A stretch of 64,000 bases of DNA, from the NCBI RefSeq assembly GCF_015557635.1, contig NZ_JADNOP010000007.1, positions 123,291 through 187,290 of the forward strand, given 5' to 3'. This document shows, in pieces, positions 18,801-26,206 of the stretch. Under the pieces are notes generated by a model that saw only the letters and a program-made list of their open reading frames with translations, had not been told where the DNA came from and ran no database searches. The DNA comes from Fusicatenibacter saccharivorans. GTDB taxonomy: Bacteria > Bacillota > Clostridia > Lachnospirales > Lachnospiraceae. Numbering within the stretch: position 1 is the first letter of the stretch; each line of letters begins with the position of its first letter. The position numbers were made by a program, and so were the translations under genes.

Positions 18801-19197
18801 TCATTCCCTTTTCCGTCCTGGCTCCCGCCTGTTTCTCTGTGTCTGCACAAAATACTGCGTAGTCTCGCTCTCCAAAATTTCCGCTGCTCAATGCAATTTC
18901 TATCTTATCTTTGCGAAGCATCCATTCTGTCTTCAGCACATTTTCATCGGACGGACGGGAAACCCTTGCCTCTTTTTCATAGCAAATCAGATACAAATAC
19001 AGATTTTTCTGATCCCACATCATCCGTAGGTTTGTACTTGAAACGGTCTCTCTTCCGCCTGCGCTGTAAAAAGTATCCATTAACACCGCATGTTCCCATT
19101 CATTTAAATTCACCGGAATGGAAGGTACTGTCGAAACCGGTGCACCAAGTTCAACTGCTGCAATACCAAACGACTGTTTTTTTCTAGTTGTAATCAT
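15811..19197 (-). CDS. GH31 alpha-glycosidase, second large paralogue
   Basis: An 1128-aa paralogue of 7536-10904 with the same order: CBM9-like N-region, helical linker, then GH31 barrel and C-terminal beta domains. Shared landmarks are WVFEPWAGGG, a MVDFGE nucleophile loop near residue 740 (the first copy has MVDFGD), CQFGGDQLSSF for the acid/base region, FWGVDAGGYSG and RFHGVTPREPW. No signal peptide. It is the first enzyme gene after the three transporter genes. Two diverged large GH31 enzymes in one operon suggest different linkages or sequential steps on one imported oligosaccharide. Paired GH31 transglycosylases of cyclic tetrasaccharide pathways are also about this long, so that role is a lesser possibility. 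Confidence 0.88.
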   Translation of the reverse strand: MITTRKKQSFGIAAVELGAPVSTVPSIPVNLNEWEHAVLMDTFYSAGGRETVSSTNLRMMWDQKNLYLYLICYEKEARVSRPSDENVLKTEWMLRKDKIEIALSSGNFGERDYAVFCADTEKQAGARTEKGMTYFGGDKAILNDYFTEKNDAVKTEIPSWKYTCKIAVEKNCWRVMFGIPWELFGGFPEKYFKFQVYRKKNQTSEVLALNPLDLNANYESRFDFDPESFIECTPGGTPQVIYSNSACVILPDGTMHWQRPATLEWPSINERAEILHLQKSLTPTTPDELPDRIITVQRWQDVLMLEGMDFFPNARCENSFDKVDPWVQRRLCNEALRKGDTATACRELDVLIGYFRTLTAWWYADHTLGDADEDNWIGFTHLKSVSDQGNQIVLKYEYGLNTCDAVLIPQNRGFRFYTREKGDFDSEAVSYTFSEIEGEYQIKTAHSVIVITAGDDWKICADEKFVLDADNFKLYDYAGSKGFDVCQPLLEREMVYGFGERFDAVNQRGRVLSLWHRDAFEGCNCSIGNQSYKNVSFLHSTKGYSLFINSFYRIRADIGRVSKGLRITTAGPKADIYVFTGSVLENMEEYTALTGKPLLPPAWVFEPWAGGGVGRWMDGPTHDVIQEMEGVVRKFKNLDIPHSGLYAEGAGWKWEDHYNKEEIYKIAAFTKQQKMRVFSWQFSHLDMEQAKELLPNCAEEDLPITRTPGYRGEKVLPCAIDFSHPRAEELLENQWHDRMDAGFDGTMVDFGEIIPDEAVFYDGRTGDEMHNAYALDYTKAYRKLFEKYKGEDHVLFSRSAAAGVQKYSCQFGGDQLSSFRGLTYAMNGGLTLAASGFPFWGVDAGGYSGFADEETYLRWTEFAAFSPIMRFHGVTPREPWVYSRYAVSVYKFYAWLRENLLKYSVHTAEEAHKTGIPMMRPLPIVFPNDKEAVYWEDEYFYGSDLLVAPVHQEGEKRRIYFPSGRWINLLDFRKMVGGNRIFQVDVPIDKIPVYIREGACILSVMNGELQLGQSMTYEKKNTVLMSRALNETSGKRYADGKEIEYNILGKTGEDFFMLRHASETEFIVLLGFDRKPESLELNGISLPEGASLNALNYGSGWYWREDTAVIVSVPKLEKTEIHVIHKEQ

Positions 19198-19236
19198 ACT
19201 TCACCTCTAGGTTAAAATTTTGCAGAGAATCCGATA

Positions 19237-20076
19237 TTATCCTTTTATGGAACCGTCTGTAATGCCCTGCTGCATAAACTGTTTCTGGAAAATAACAAAC
19301 AATACAATAATCGGAATAATAACAATAACACTGGCAGCAAACATCAGTCCATAGTTAGTCGTATACTGCCCACGGAACAGTTGCAGTGCAACGGAAAGTG
19401 TTCTCTTGTTTGTCGATTTTGTAAAGGTAAGAATATCAAATAGGTTCGACCAGTATCCATTGAACGCCAATACTGCCTGTGTTGCAATTGCCGGTTTACT
19501 TAACGGAATAATGCAATGTAACAAGGTCTGAAACCTAGTTGCACCATCAAGGTACATGGACTCTTCCAGCTCTTTCGGCACTGCTTCAAAAAAACCTCTA
19601 TAGAAGAAGGTGTTTCCTGCCACACAAGTGCCTCCCCACAGCAGCCAAATTCCTTTATAGGTATCAATCAGTTTCAATCCGTTTAAAACAGTGTACTGGG
19701 AGATCATAGCCAGCTGTGCCGGAATCATCATTGTGAGCAACAGCAAGTTAAAAATAGGCTCCTTTCCTGGAAACTGGAATCGTGAGAAAGAATATGCCAT
19801 CGTGATCGAAATTAACAGATTTACGATAAGGCCCACTACAGACACGTATAGTGTGTTGAAAAAGTACGTCTGAAAATGGTTTGCAGTCCACGCTTTTACA
19901 TAGTTTTCCAGATAAAGTGGAAAATTCGGAAATAAAATTGGCTCGTTCGGCAGAACACCCTTTACCTTCATAAATGAAGTCGAAATCATTGACAAAAAAG
20001 GAAGAAGACATATTGCTGTCAACGCTACTAAAATCACATGAATACAGATCTGACTGATTATTTTCTTTTTCTTCAT
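19237..20076 (-). CDS. Carbohydrate ABC transporter permease (MalG-type)
   Basis: A 279-aa inner membrane permease with six helices. The conserved EAA loop is seen as EAVPKELEESMYLDGATRFQTLLHCIIPLSKPA near residues 165-200, which docks on the shared ATPase. It is typical of CUT1 importers. It follows the partner permease by 14 bp and precedes GH31. No ATPase is encoded here; CUT1 systems of Firmicutes usually borrow an MsmK/MalK encoded elsewhere. ATG at 20076 has GGAGGAGAG upstream. Confidence 0.92.
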   Translation of the reverse strand: MKKKKIISQICIHVILVALTAICLLPFLSMISTSFMKVKGVLPNEPILFPNFPLYLENYVKAWTANHFQTYFFNTLYVSVVGLIVNLLISITMAYSFSRFQFPGKEPIFNLLLLTMMIPAQLAMISQYTVLNGLKLIDTYKGIWLLWGGTCVAGNTFFYRGFFEAVPKELEESMYLDGATRFQTLLHCIIPLSKPAIATQAVLAFNGYWSNLFDILTFTKSTNKRTLSVALQLFRGQYTTNYGLMFAASVIVIIPIIVLFVIFQKQFMQQGITDGSIKG

Positions 20077-20090
20077 TACTGCTCTCCTCC

Positions 20091-21026
20091 TTAAAGATTT
20101 TCACCATAGCGAAGGAATCTCTTCAGTCCCATGGAAATAGCAAATACAACAATACCCATGACAATACCACAAGCGGCCGCATACCCAAAATCGAAATAGT
20201 TGAAAGCCCTCCGGTAAATATAATCCATAACTACATCTGTTGTTCCGAGCGGATCTCCTTTCGTTAACAGGAATACCTGAATAAAGATATTCATCGCACC
20301 ATTAATCAGATTAATCAGTAGATAAAGTGTAGTTCCTCTTAATCCCGGAAGTGTAACGTGGAAGAATTTCTGAACCGCATTGGCTCCATCCATCGTTGCA
20401 GCTTCATACTGATCTGATGGGATTCCAAGAAGACCGGCGGTGTAAATGATCATAACCCAGCCATAGCCCTTCCAGATTGAGCAGATCCAGATAACAAAGT
20501 TTCCTGTCCATGTATTCTTCAACCATGCTACCGGCTCTTTTAAGATTCCGATGGTAGTCAGACAGTAGTTTACAAGACTTCCTTCATCCGGTTGGAAAAT
20601 ATAATCAATGATATTACAGAAAACAACCCAGTCACAAATAACTGCAATATATAAGAGTACTTTATATACATTTTTTCCTGTTTTCAGGTTATGAATCAAA
20701 ACGGCAACGATCAGGCCAAGAACCAACTGTCCTGGCACAGTAACCAGAACTGCTAAAATATTATTTCGAAATGCAATCCAGAAAAAATAGGCATCAGATC
20801 CTTTTGTTGAAATATCTTTGAACATTTTAGCAAAATTACTTATTCCAACAAATGTATTTTCCGAACCTGGCATAATGCTATAATTTGTTAGTGCAATATA
20901 AATATTCTTAATTTGTGGATATAATACAAAGACAATAAATAAGGTCATTCCCACTGCAAGGAAGGGCAAAACGGCCAACCATTGTTTCAGACCTTTGGAA
21001 AATCTTTCTGATAAAGGTTTTTTCAT
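20091..21026 (-). CDS. Carbohydrate ABC transporter permease (MalF/UgpA-type)
   Basis: A 311-aa permease with six predicted helices and the EAA loop GIPSDQYEAATMDGANAVQKFFHVTLPGL near residue 205-235. It forms the heterodimeric channel with the product of 19237-20076 for the oligosaccharide bound by the upstream lipoprotein. A perfect hairpin lies between it and the binding-protein gene, a common way to make more binding protein than permease. Confidence 0.92.
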   Translation of the reverse strand: MKKPLSERFSKGLKQWLAVLPFLAVGMTLFIVFVLYPQIKNIYIALTNYSIMPGSENTFVGISNFAKMFKDISTKGSDAYFFWIAFRNNILAVLVTVPGQLVLGLIVAVLIHNLKTGKNVYKVLLYIAVICDWVVFCNIIDYIFQPDEGSLVNYCLTTIGILKEPVAWLKNTWTGNFVIWICSIWKGYGWVMIIYTAGLLGIPSDQYEAATMDGANAVQKFFHVTLPGLRGTTLYLLINLINGAMNIFIQVFLLTKGDPLGTTDVVMDYIYRRAFNYFDFGYAAACGIVMGIVVFAISMGLKRFLRYGENL

Positions 21027-21067
21027 AACAGATACCTTTCCGGGCTGCTTTTTATCGCCCTATAAAC

Positions 21068-21099
21068 AATTTCCACAGGCAAGAAAGCCTGTGGAAATT
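21068..21099 (-). other. Intercistronic hairpin after binding-protein gene
   Basis: AATTTCCACAGGC (21068-21080) pairs perfectly with GCCTGTGGAAATT (21087-21099), 13 bp with a 6-nt loop, between the solute-binding protein and the first permease. It likely protects or attenuates the mRNA so that binding protein exceeds permease. Confidence 0.75.
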
Positions 21100-21117
21100 T
21101 GTTTCATCTTTCTTGAA

Positions 21118-22470
21118 TTATGATGCCTCACCTGCAAGCAATGCATCCAGTTCCGGAGCAATCTTATCGAGTGCGGACTGTGCCGTATCCTCATGAAGAA
21201 CTGCGCTCTGGAATGCTACAGAGAGTTTATCTGAAATTTTCTCCCATGCCGGAGATGGGGTACGGGATACAGCTCCCTCAAGCTGTTCAATATACGTACT
21301 CATATTCGGTACTGCTTGTACTTCTTCAGATTCGGCAATTGTTTTTACAGTCGGGATCAGATGTCCACCGCCTACAGCCTGTGCTGTCTGAGAGAATTCA
21401 CTCATTAAGAACATTGCAAATACCCAGGATGCTTCTTTCTTATCGCTACTCTCAAACATAACCAGATCCTCGCCACCGTTAACGGTAAGAGATCCGGCTT
21501 TACCAGCCGGCAGAAGTCCTACTTCTACTTTTGCCAGATTTTCTTCATCATCATTTGTGAAGAACCATGGACCCTGATAACTAAACAGATAATTTCCATC
21601 GTAAAGACCATTTGCTGCATCCGGCTTTCCACCTGTGAAGCAAGGTCCAATAATTCCTTCATCATACCACTCAACGATAGTCTCCAGTGCCTTTACACTA
21701 TCTTCACTGTTGACATAACCAGATGCTTTCGTATAGTCCTCATTGGTATAAACGCCGCCCAGAGAATGAAACAATGGAGCCATAGCCCAAGAGTTTGCCC
21801 CCTCGCATGCGATCAGATACTGATCTGAGCCAAGCTTGTCCTTCAATGCAACAACTTCATCGTAAGTTGTCGGAATACTGTCAATATTCAGTTCCTCCAT
21901 CATGGTCTTACTGTAAACGCCTGACAGACAGTTTGTGTTTAATGGCAATCCATAATATTTTCCATTGTAATAATTAGTACTCAGCGGTCCTTCGTACAGA
22001 TTATCTTTCAGATCTGCAAATCCTTCCAGATCATCAACTGCTGCAAGTGCTCCCATCTCAGCAAGTTCTGGAACCCAGATAATATCCATTCGCATCAGAT
22101 CCGGGCCTGTTCCACTGGAAAGGCTGGTAATAATCTGTTGCATCAATCCATCGTATGGCATTCTTACAGCATCAACATGAATATTTGGATACTGTTTTTC
22201 AAACTCAGGAATAATGGTATCTACAAGAACCTCTTCCTCTGAATCACCATGTGTATGCCAATAGGTAATCGTTACATCGTCTCCATCGTACTGGATACCT
22301 GAACCAGAAGTATCTGAGCCCGTGTTGGATGTATCAGATGCGCTGGCACTGGCACTACCATTGTTAGAAGAACTCTTCGTATCCCCACTTTTGGAATTGC
22401 TTCCACATCCAAAAAGCACGGATGCTGCAAGGATTGCTGATAGTGAAACTGCTAATGTTTTTCTTTTCAT
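21118..22470 (-). CDS. Family 1 extracellular sugar-binding lipoprotein
   Basis: A 450-aa ABC solute-binding protein. It starts with a lipoprotein signal (MKRKTLAVSLSAILAASVLF) with Cys22 in LFGC as lipidation site, then a Ser/Gly/Asp-rich linker to about residue 60, then a CUT1 binding fold beginning DVTITYWHTHGDSEEEVL. It delivers oligosaccharide to the two permeases that follow. It is the first gene of the alpha-glucan operon, with AAGGAGGAAAAG just before the ATG, and is divergent from the frameshifted AraC gene. Confidence 0.93.
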   Translation of the reverse strand: MKRKTLAVSLSAILAASVLFGCGSNSKSGDTKSSSNNGSASASASDTSNTGSDTSGSGIQYDGDDVTITYWHTHGDSEEEVLVDTIIPEFEKQYPNIHVDAVRMPYDGLMQQIITSLSSGTGPDLMRMDIIWVPELAEMGALAAVDDLEGFADLKDNLYEGPLSTNYYNGKYYGLPLNTNCLSGVYSKTMMEELNIDSIPTTYDEVVALKDKLGSDQYLIACEGANSWAMAPLFHSLGGVYTNEDYTKASGYVNSEDSVKALETIVEWYDEGIIGPCFTGGKPDAANGLYDGNYLFSYQGPWFFTNDDEENLAKVEVGLLPAGKAGSLTVNGGEDLVMFESSDKKEASWVFAMFLMSEFSQTAQAVGGGHLIPTVKTIAESEEVQAVPNMSTYIEQLEGAVSRTPSPAWEKISDKLSVAFQSAVLHEDTAQSALDKIAPELDALLAGEAS

Positions 22471-22512
22471 CTCTTTTCCTCCTTTAGAAAAGTTCGTTTT
22501 TGTTATAATCTA

Positions 22513-22541
22513 TTTTTATACTTTTTCTTATCTTTTCTCAA
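22513..22541 (-). promoter_or_regulatory. Probable promoter of the alpha-glucan operon
   Basis: On the minus strand TTGAGA (22541-22536) is followed 17 bp later by TAAAAA (22518-22513), with TATAAA overlapping at 15 bp spacing. The divergent region 22471-22705 otherwise holds AT-rich DNA with no clear dyad. Confidence 0.4.
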
Positions 22542-22705
22542 GACGCTTTCTTATCTAATCTATACAGTATTTTTACTTTATATCACTTTTTTATAGACTT
22601 TTTAACGAATTTCGATTAATATGTTATTGTGCAATCTTTATGGTATGTGATCATTTTTCCTTTTTTATTCATGGTTAATCTACAATTCAAAAGAGGGCAA
22701 AGCAT

Positions 22706-23585
22706 ATGGAAATTATCGAATATGAACCAATCAATTTGTATGACGGACGCTTTTGCAAGGTATTTCATTCTGACTGGATTCAGTTAGAAAAACCTAAAGA
22801 TGTAAATTCAGCACCGCATTTTCACTGGCATAACAGTTTTGAATTTAACTGTTCTATTTCGGGAACACTGCGCTGTGAAATCGGCTCTACTATGACTTAT
22901 GCAAAAGATAATGATTTTCTTTTTGTGAACCCAAATGTTATTCATAAGTCACTTGAAGTTTCTGCCTCCTTTCTAGGATTTGCAGTGCTTGTTCCTGTCT
23001 CTATCATACAGCTTTTTTTTAACCCAGATAGTAAAAACTACCCTATTATAGAACAGGATGTTGTGAACAGACATCGGAAAGAAATCATAGAACTTCTTAT
23101 GGATATCTACCGATATTCACGATCCGAAAAACCGGTTGATCTCCTTGGGATGAATGCCTGTGTTCTCCAAATTTTTCATATCCTTCTCTCTGAAAGCATG
23201 GCTGCTCCGACTTGTACTACCCCCCCCCCGATCCAAATTAGAGGATTCGATTTCTTTTACCGAATATCTGGCAGCACATTATAGAGAACATATCACTCTA
23301 GAAAGTGTTTCCGAACATTTTGGCTTCAATCCGACCTATTTTTCCAGAATATTTGCCAAAAAAACAGGTCGCAATTTTAATGTCTATCTTTCTTCGCTCC
23401 GATTAGACCATGCGACCCACCTCCTTGAAACTACGACTTCTTCTATTCCTGATATTTCAGAAGAAAGTGGTTTTTCCAGTTCCCGCGCTTTTATTGAAAT
23501 GTTTAAAAAAGTAAACGAACTCACGCCAAAACAATACAGGGACCAATGCAACGAGCACAAAAAAGTGCATCACTCCAATGACTGA
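22706..23585 (+). pseudogene. AraC-family regulator interrupted at a C10 tract
   Basis: The first frame (from 22706) encodes an AraC cupin sensor domain with PHFHWHNSFEFN near residue 35 and FLFVNPNVIHKS near 75. At 23220-23229 there is a run of ten C residues. The first frame then reads into a stop at 23284, while the next frame continues with the two helix-turn-helix motifs (ITLESVSEHFGFNPTYFSRI and IPDISEESGFSSSRAFIEMF) to 23585. Nine C residues would join them into about 292 aa. This may be a sequencing error, a true pseudogene, or slipped-strand phase variation. It faces the binding-protein gene, so it is the likely regulator of the alpha-glucan operon. GAGGG lies 9 bp before the ATG. 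Confidence 0.85.
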
Positions 23586-23650
23586 TTTTTTTCTTCTGAC
23601 GTGCAGGCATGTGGTTCTTCTAATACTGCACCGACGTTTCTCCGTATCCT

Positions 23651-23672
23651 AGAGCGTGTCTGAAAAAGGCTT
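23651..23672 (+). repeat. Short repeat, right copy (IS-end-like)
   Basis: Same as 7420-7440 apart from one extra A in the A run. Together the copies bracket the whole alpha-glucan island and its regulator. Confidence 0.55.
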
Positions 23673-23702
23673 TTACGCTAGACGTTGATATGCCTAACGT
23701 CA

Positions 23703-23740
23703 AAACAGCTCAAGTGCATTTCTGCACCTGAGCTGTTTTT
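23703..23740. terminator. Terminator between araC remnant and GH3
   Basis: AACAGCTCA-GTGCA pairs with TGCA-CTGAGCTGTT, followed by TTT on the plus strand and by TTTT on the minus strand. Only its right half is repeated upstream of the GH3 gene at 26090. Confidence 0.75.
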
Positions 23741-23841
23741 CTGCTTTTTCAACTATAATTGCATCATGCAAGCGGCCTTACGCTTCCTTCCGTAATTCCA
23801 TTCTCATTAAACGCATCGACTCTCACATACACCGTTTCGCC
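23724..23841. repeat. 118-bp direct repeat, left copy
   Basis: Almost identical (about four differences) to 26090-26206 in the same orientation. It contains half a terminator and the last 25 codons of a GH43 gene. With its twin it flanks the GH3 gene. Confidence 0.9.
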
Positions 23842-23871
23842 ATAAATCAAATCCTTTTCAAAATCTTTCAT
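23764..23871 (-). pseudogene. Duplicated 3' fragment of the GH43 gene, 35 codons
   Basis: The minus strand from ATG 23871 reads MKDFEKDLIY and then GETVYVRVDAFNENGITEG, ending in VRPLA and a stop. Residues 11-35 equal the C-terminus of the GH43 protein (26129-27922) except Ser for Thr at one place. The first ten residues differ. AGGAG lies 12 bp upstream, right after the GH3 stop, so a short peptide could be made, but this is best read as a scar of recombination. Confidence 0.85.
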
Positions 23872-23883
23872 GTCTCTTTTCTC

Positions 23884-26037
23884 CTATGCTTGTATAATGT
23901 TCTCAGAAACAAGGTGGTCACTACTGTTTCCAATACTGATACGCAGTTTCATTCCGCTGCTGACGGTTTCCATGTTTTTGCCATAATATGAGAATTCTTC
24001 CTGGTCAATAAAGAAATCTACATCCTTCTTTTCTCCCGGATCCAGAAAGACTTTCTGAAAACGGACAAGCTCTTTCATCGGACGCACCACAGATGCATGT
24101 AATGTTTCGTAATAACACTGAACGACCTCTGCCCCCGCAATATTGCCTGTATTACTTACCTTACAATGTACATGCACTCTTTTGTCCTGTTCCATCCGAA
24201 CTTCAACATCCGAAACATCAAACTCTGTATAGGATAATCCAAAACCAAATGGATATAATGGTGTATTGGGAATATCCATATATCTGCTGGTGAAACGGTT
24301 CTCCAGGTTATCTGCAGTAAGCACATGCCCGGTTTTTACATCCCAGTAGCTTATGGGCACCTGCCCCACACACCATGGGATACTCACAGATAATTTGCCG
24401 GAAGGGTTTAATCTGCCATACACAATATCTATGATTGCTTCAGCTCCCATAGTGCCGGGTCTCCATGCCATAATGACAGCCTTGGATCTTTCCGATATCC
24501 TCCGCAGGTCCAATGGTCTTCCTGTAATTACCACAGTCACAATATTACTTGTACGTTCTGCTATTTTTTCAAATAACACCTGCTGTTCCTCCGGCAAAGT
24601 CAGAAATGCCCTGCTGGCAGCCTCTCCTGACTGGGACTCATGTTCACCCAGTACACATACAACCGTATCTTCATGGGTTATCGTTTCCAGCCACTGCTCA
24701 TCCCTTGGCTTGTCAGACAATTCCTGTTCCACCTGCCATACCTTACACTCTTCATCAGAAAGAATATTGCATCCTGTAATACATTCTGCTTCTATCTGCT
24801 TTTTTTGCAAAACATCTTCTATTGTTTCAACTGCCTCATGTTCTCCAAAAATTGACCAGCGGCTTAATAGTTCTCTTGACGCTGTATAAGGACCTGCCCA
24901 GATAACTTTCTTCTTCCTGCTTAATGGCAGCAGCTTTTCATTTTTCAAAAGGACACAGCTTTCGCCCGCCAGCTGATATGCCTTTTCCCGGTTATGCAAA
25001 GTCAGTTTTCCACTCTTTCCAAGACCGGCAAACGGATTTTCAAAAAGCCCCAGCTGATTTTTCATCATCAGGACCCGGAATGCACTTTCATCAACAAACG
25101 CTTTCGGGATTTTTCCGCTTTCTACCAGTTTTTCCAGACACAGCATATAAGCAGGACTCATCATATCAATGTCTACACCGGCTTCTGAAGCCTGGATTGC
25201 TGCTTCTTCCATATCAGCTGCCACTCCCTGTTCTTCCAGCTGACCTATGGAGCCCCAATCTGAAATTACAGTTCCCTCAAATCCTTCCTTATCCCGCAGA
25301 AGCCCTTTAAGAAGTTCCTTATTTCCGCTTATCGGTTTACGGTCAATAGCATTAAAAGCTGTCATGACCATAGCAGGCTTTGCTTTTAATGCCATACGGA
25401 AAGGTTTTACATACTGTTCCAGAAATGTCCGCTTGGATATTTCAACATCATTATATTCCCTTCCTGCATTCACTGCCCCATAACCCGCAAAATGCTTCAG
25501 GCATGCCGCTATTCCGGCATCATCTTTCTGCTGATAGCCATCTACCATTGCTTTTCCCATGATCCCATTTACATATGGATCTTCTCCAAAGGATTCCATC
25601 ATCCTTCCCCATCTGGGATCTCTTGAAACATCAATCATAGGAGAAAATGTTGCTCTGAGCCCTTCTGAAGATGCCTCTGAGGCAGCTATAGAAGCCGCCT
25701 CAGACACCAGTTCCGGATGAAATGAACACGCCTGCCCCAACGGAATCGGAAAAATCGTCCGACATCCATGGATAACATCTGCCATAAAAAGAAGCGGAAT
25801 ATGATGGGGATGCTGTTCCATATATCTGCTCTGAATATCATAAATTTTATCTTTACCGATCACTCCAAGCACTGAACCGGCATATTGAATGATCCATTCC
25901 GGTGGTAACTGTTCGCCAACAACACCGGTGAGTACTGCCTCTTTATCGAAGTATACACCGGTGAGCTGCACCATCTGTCCTATTTTTTCCTGTAATGACA
26001 TTTCTGACAGCAATTGCTGTAATTCATGTATTTCCAT
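23884..26037 (-). CDS. GH3 beta-glycosidase (beta-glucosidase/xylosidase type), intracellular
   Basis: A 717-aa GH3 enzyme. The barrel carries the family landmarks SPMIDVSRDPRWGRMMESFGEDP (132-154), KHFAGYG (181-187) and GTVISDWGSI (255-264) with Asp260 as nucleophile. The second domain has VVCVLGEHESQSGEA with a probable acid/base, and a fibronectin-III-like C-terminal domain follows (SNTGNIAGAEVVQCY). It should split beta-linked gluco- or xylo-oligosaccharides. No signal peptide. AAGGAG is 5 bp before the ATG. It lies between two 118-bp direct repeats, a sign that it was inserted beside GH43 by recombination. Codon use looks a little less GC-rich than GH43, in line with a separate origin. 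Confidence 0.92.
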   Translation of the reverse strand: MEIHELQQLLSEMSLQEKIGQMVQLTGVYFDKEAVLTGVVGEQLPPEWIIQYAGSVLGVIGKDKIYDIQSRYMEQHPHHIPLLFMADVIHGCRTIFPIPLGQACSFHPELVSEAASIAASEASSEGLRATFSPMIDVSRDPRWGRMMESFGEDPYVNGIMGKAMVDGYQQKDDAGIAACLKHFAGYGAVNAGREYNDVEISKRTFLEQYVKPFRMALKAKPAMVMTAFNAIDRKPISGNKELLKGLLRDKEGFEGTVISDWGSIGQLEEQGVAADMEEAAIQASEAGVDIDMMSPAYMLCLEKLVESGKIPKAFVDESAFRVLMMKNQLGLFENPFAGLGKSGKLTLHNREKAYQLAGESCVLLKNEKLLPLSRKKKVIWAGPYTASRELLSRWSIFGEHEAVETIEDVLQKKQIEAECITGCNILSDEECKVWQVEQELSDKPRDEQWLETITHEDTVVCVLGEHESQSGEAASRAFLTLPEEQQVLFEKIAERTSNIVTVVITGRPLDLRRISERSKAVIMAWRPGTMGAEAIIDIVYGRLNPSGKLSVSIPWCVGQVPISYWDVKTGHVLTADNLENRFTSRYMDIPNTPLYPFGFGLSYTEFDVSDVEVRMEQDKRVHVHCKVSNTGNIAGAEVVQCYYETLHASVVRPMKELVRFQKVFLDPGEKKDVDFFIDQEEFSYYGKNMETVSSGMKLRISIGNSSDHLVSENIIQA

Positions 26038-26089
26038 AAATACTCCTTATGTTCAATCCGTTTATTTCTAATGTTCATTTCTCCAAAGA

Positions 26090-26206
26090 GCACCTGAGCT
26101 GTTTTTCTGCTTTTTCAATATAATTGTATCATGCAAGCGGCCTTACGGTTCCTTCCGTAATTCCATTCTCATTAAACGCATCGACTCTCACATACACCGT
26201 TTCGCC
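26090..26206. repeat. 118-bp direct repeat, right copy
   Basis: This copy contains the genuine 3' end of the GH43 gene and the GCACCTGAGCTGTTTTT half of its terminator, then breaks off at 26090. The other half of the terminator is found only at the left copy (23703-23740). Confidence 0.9.
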
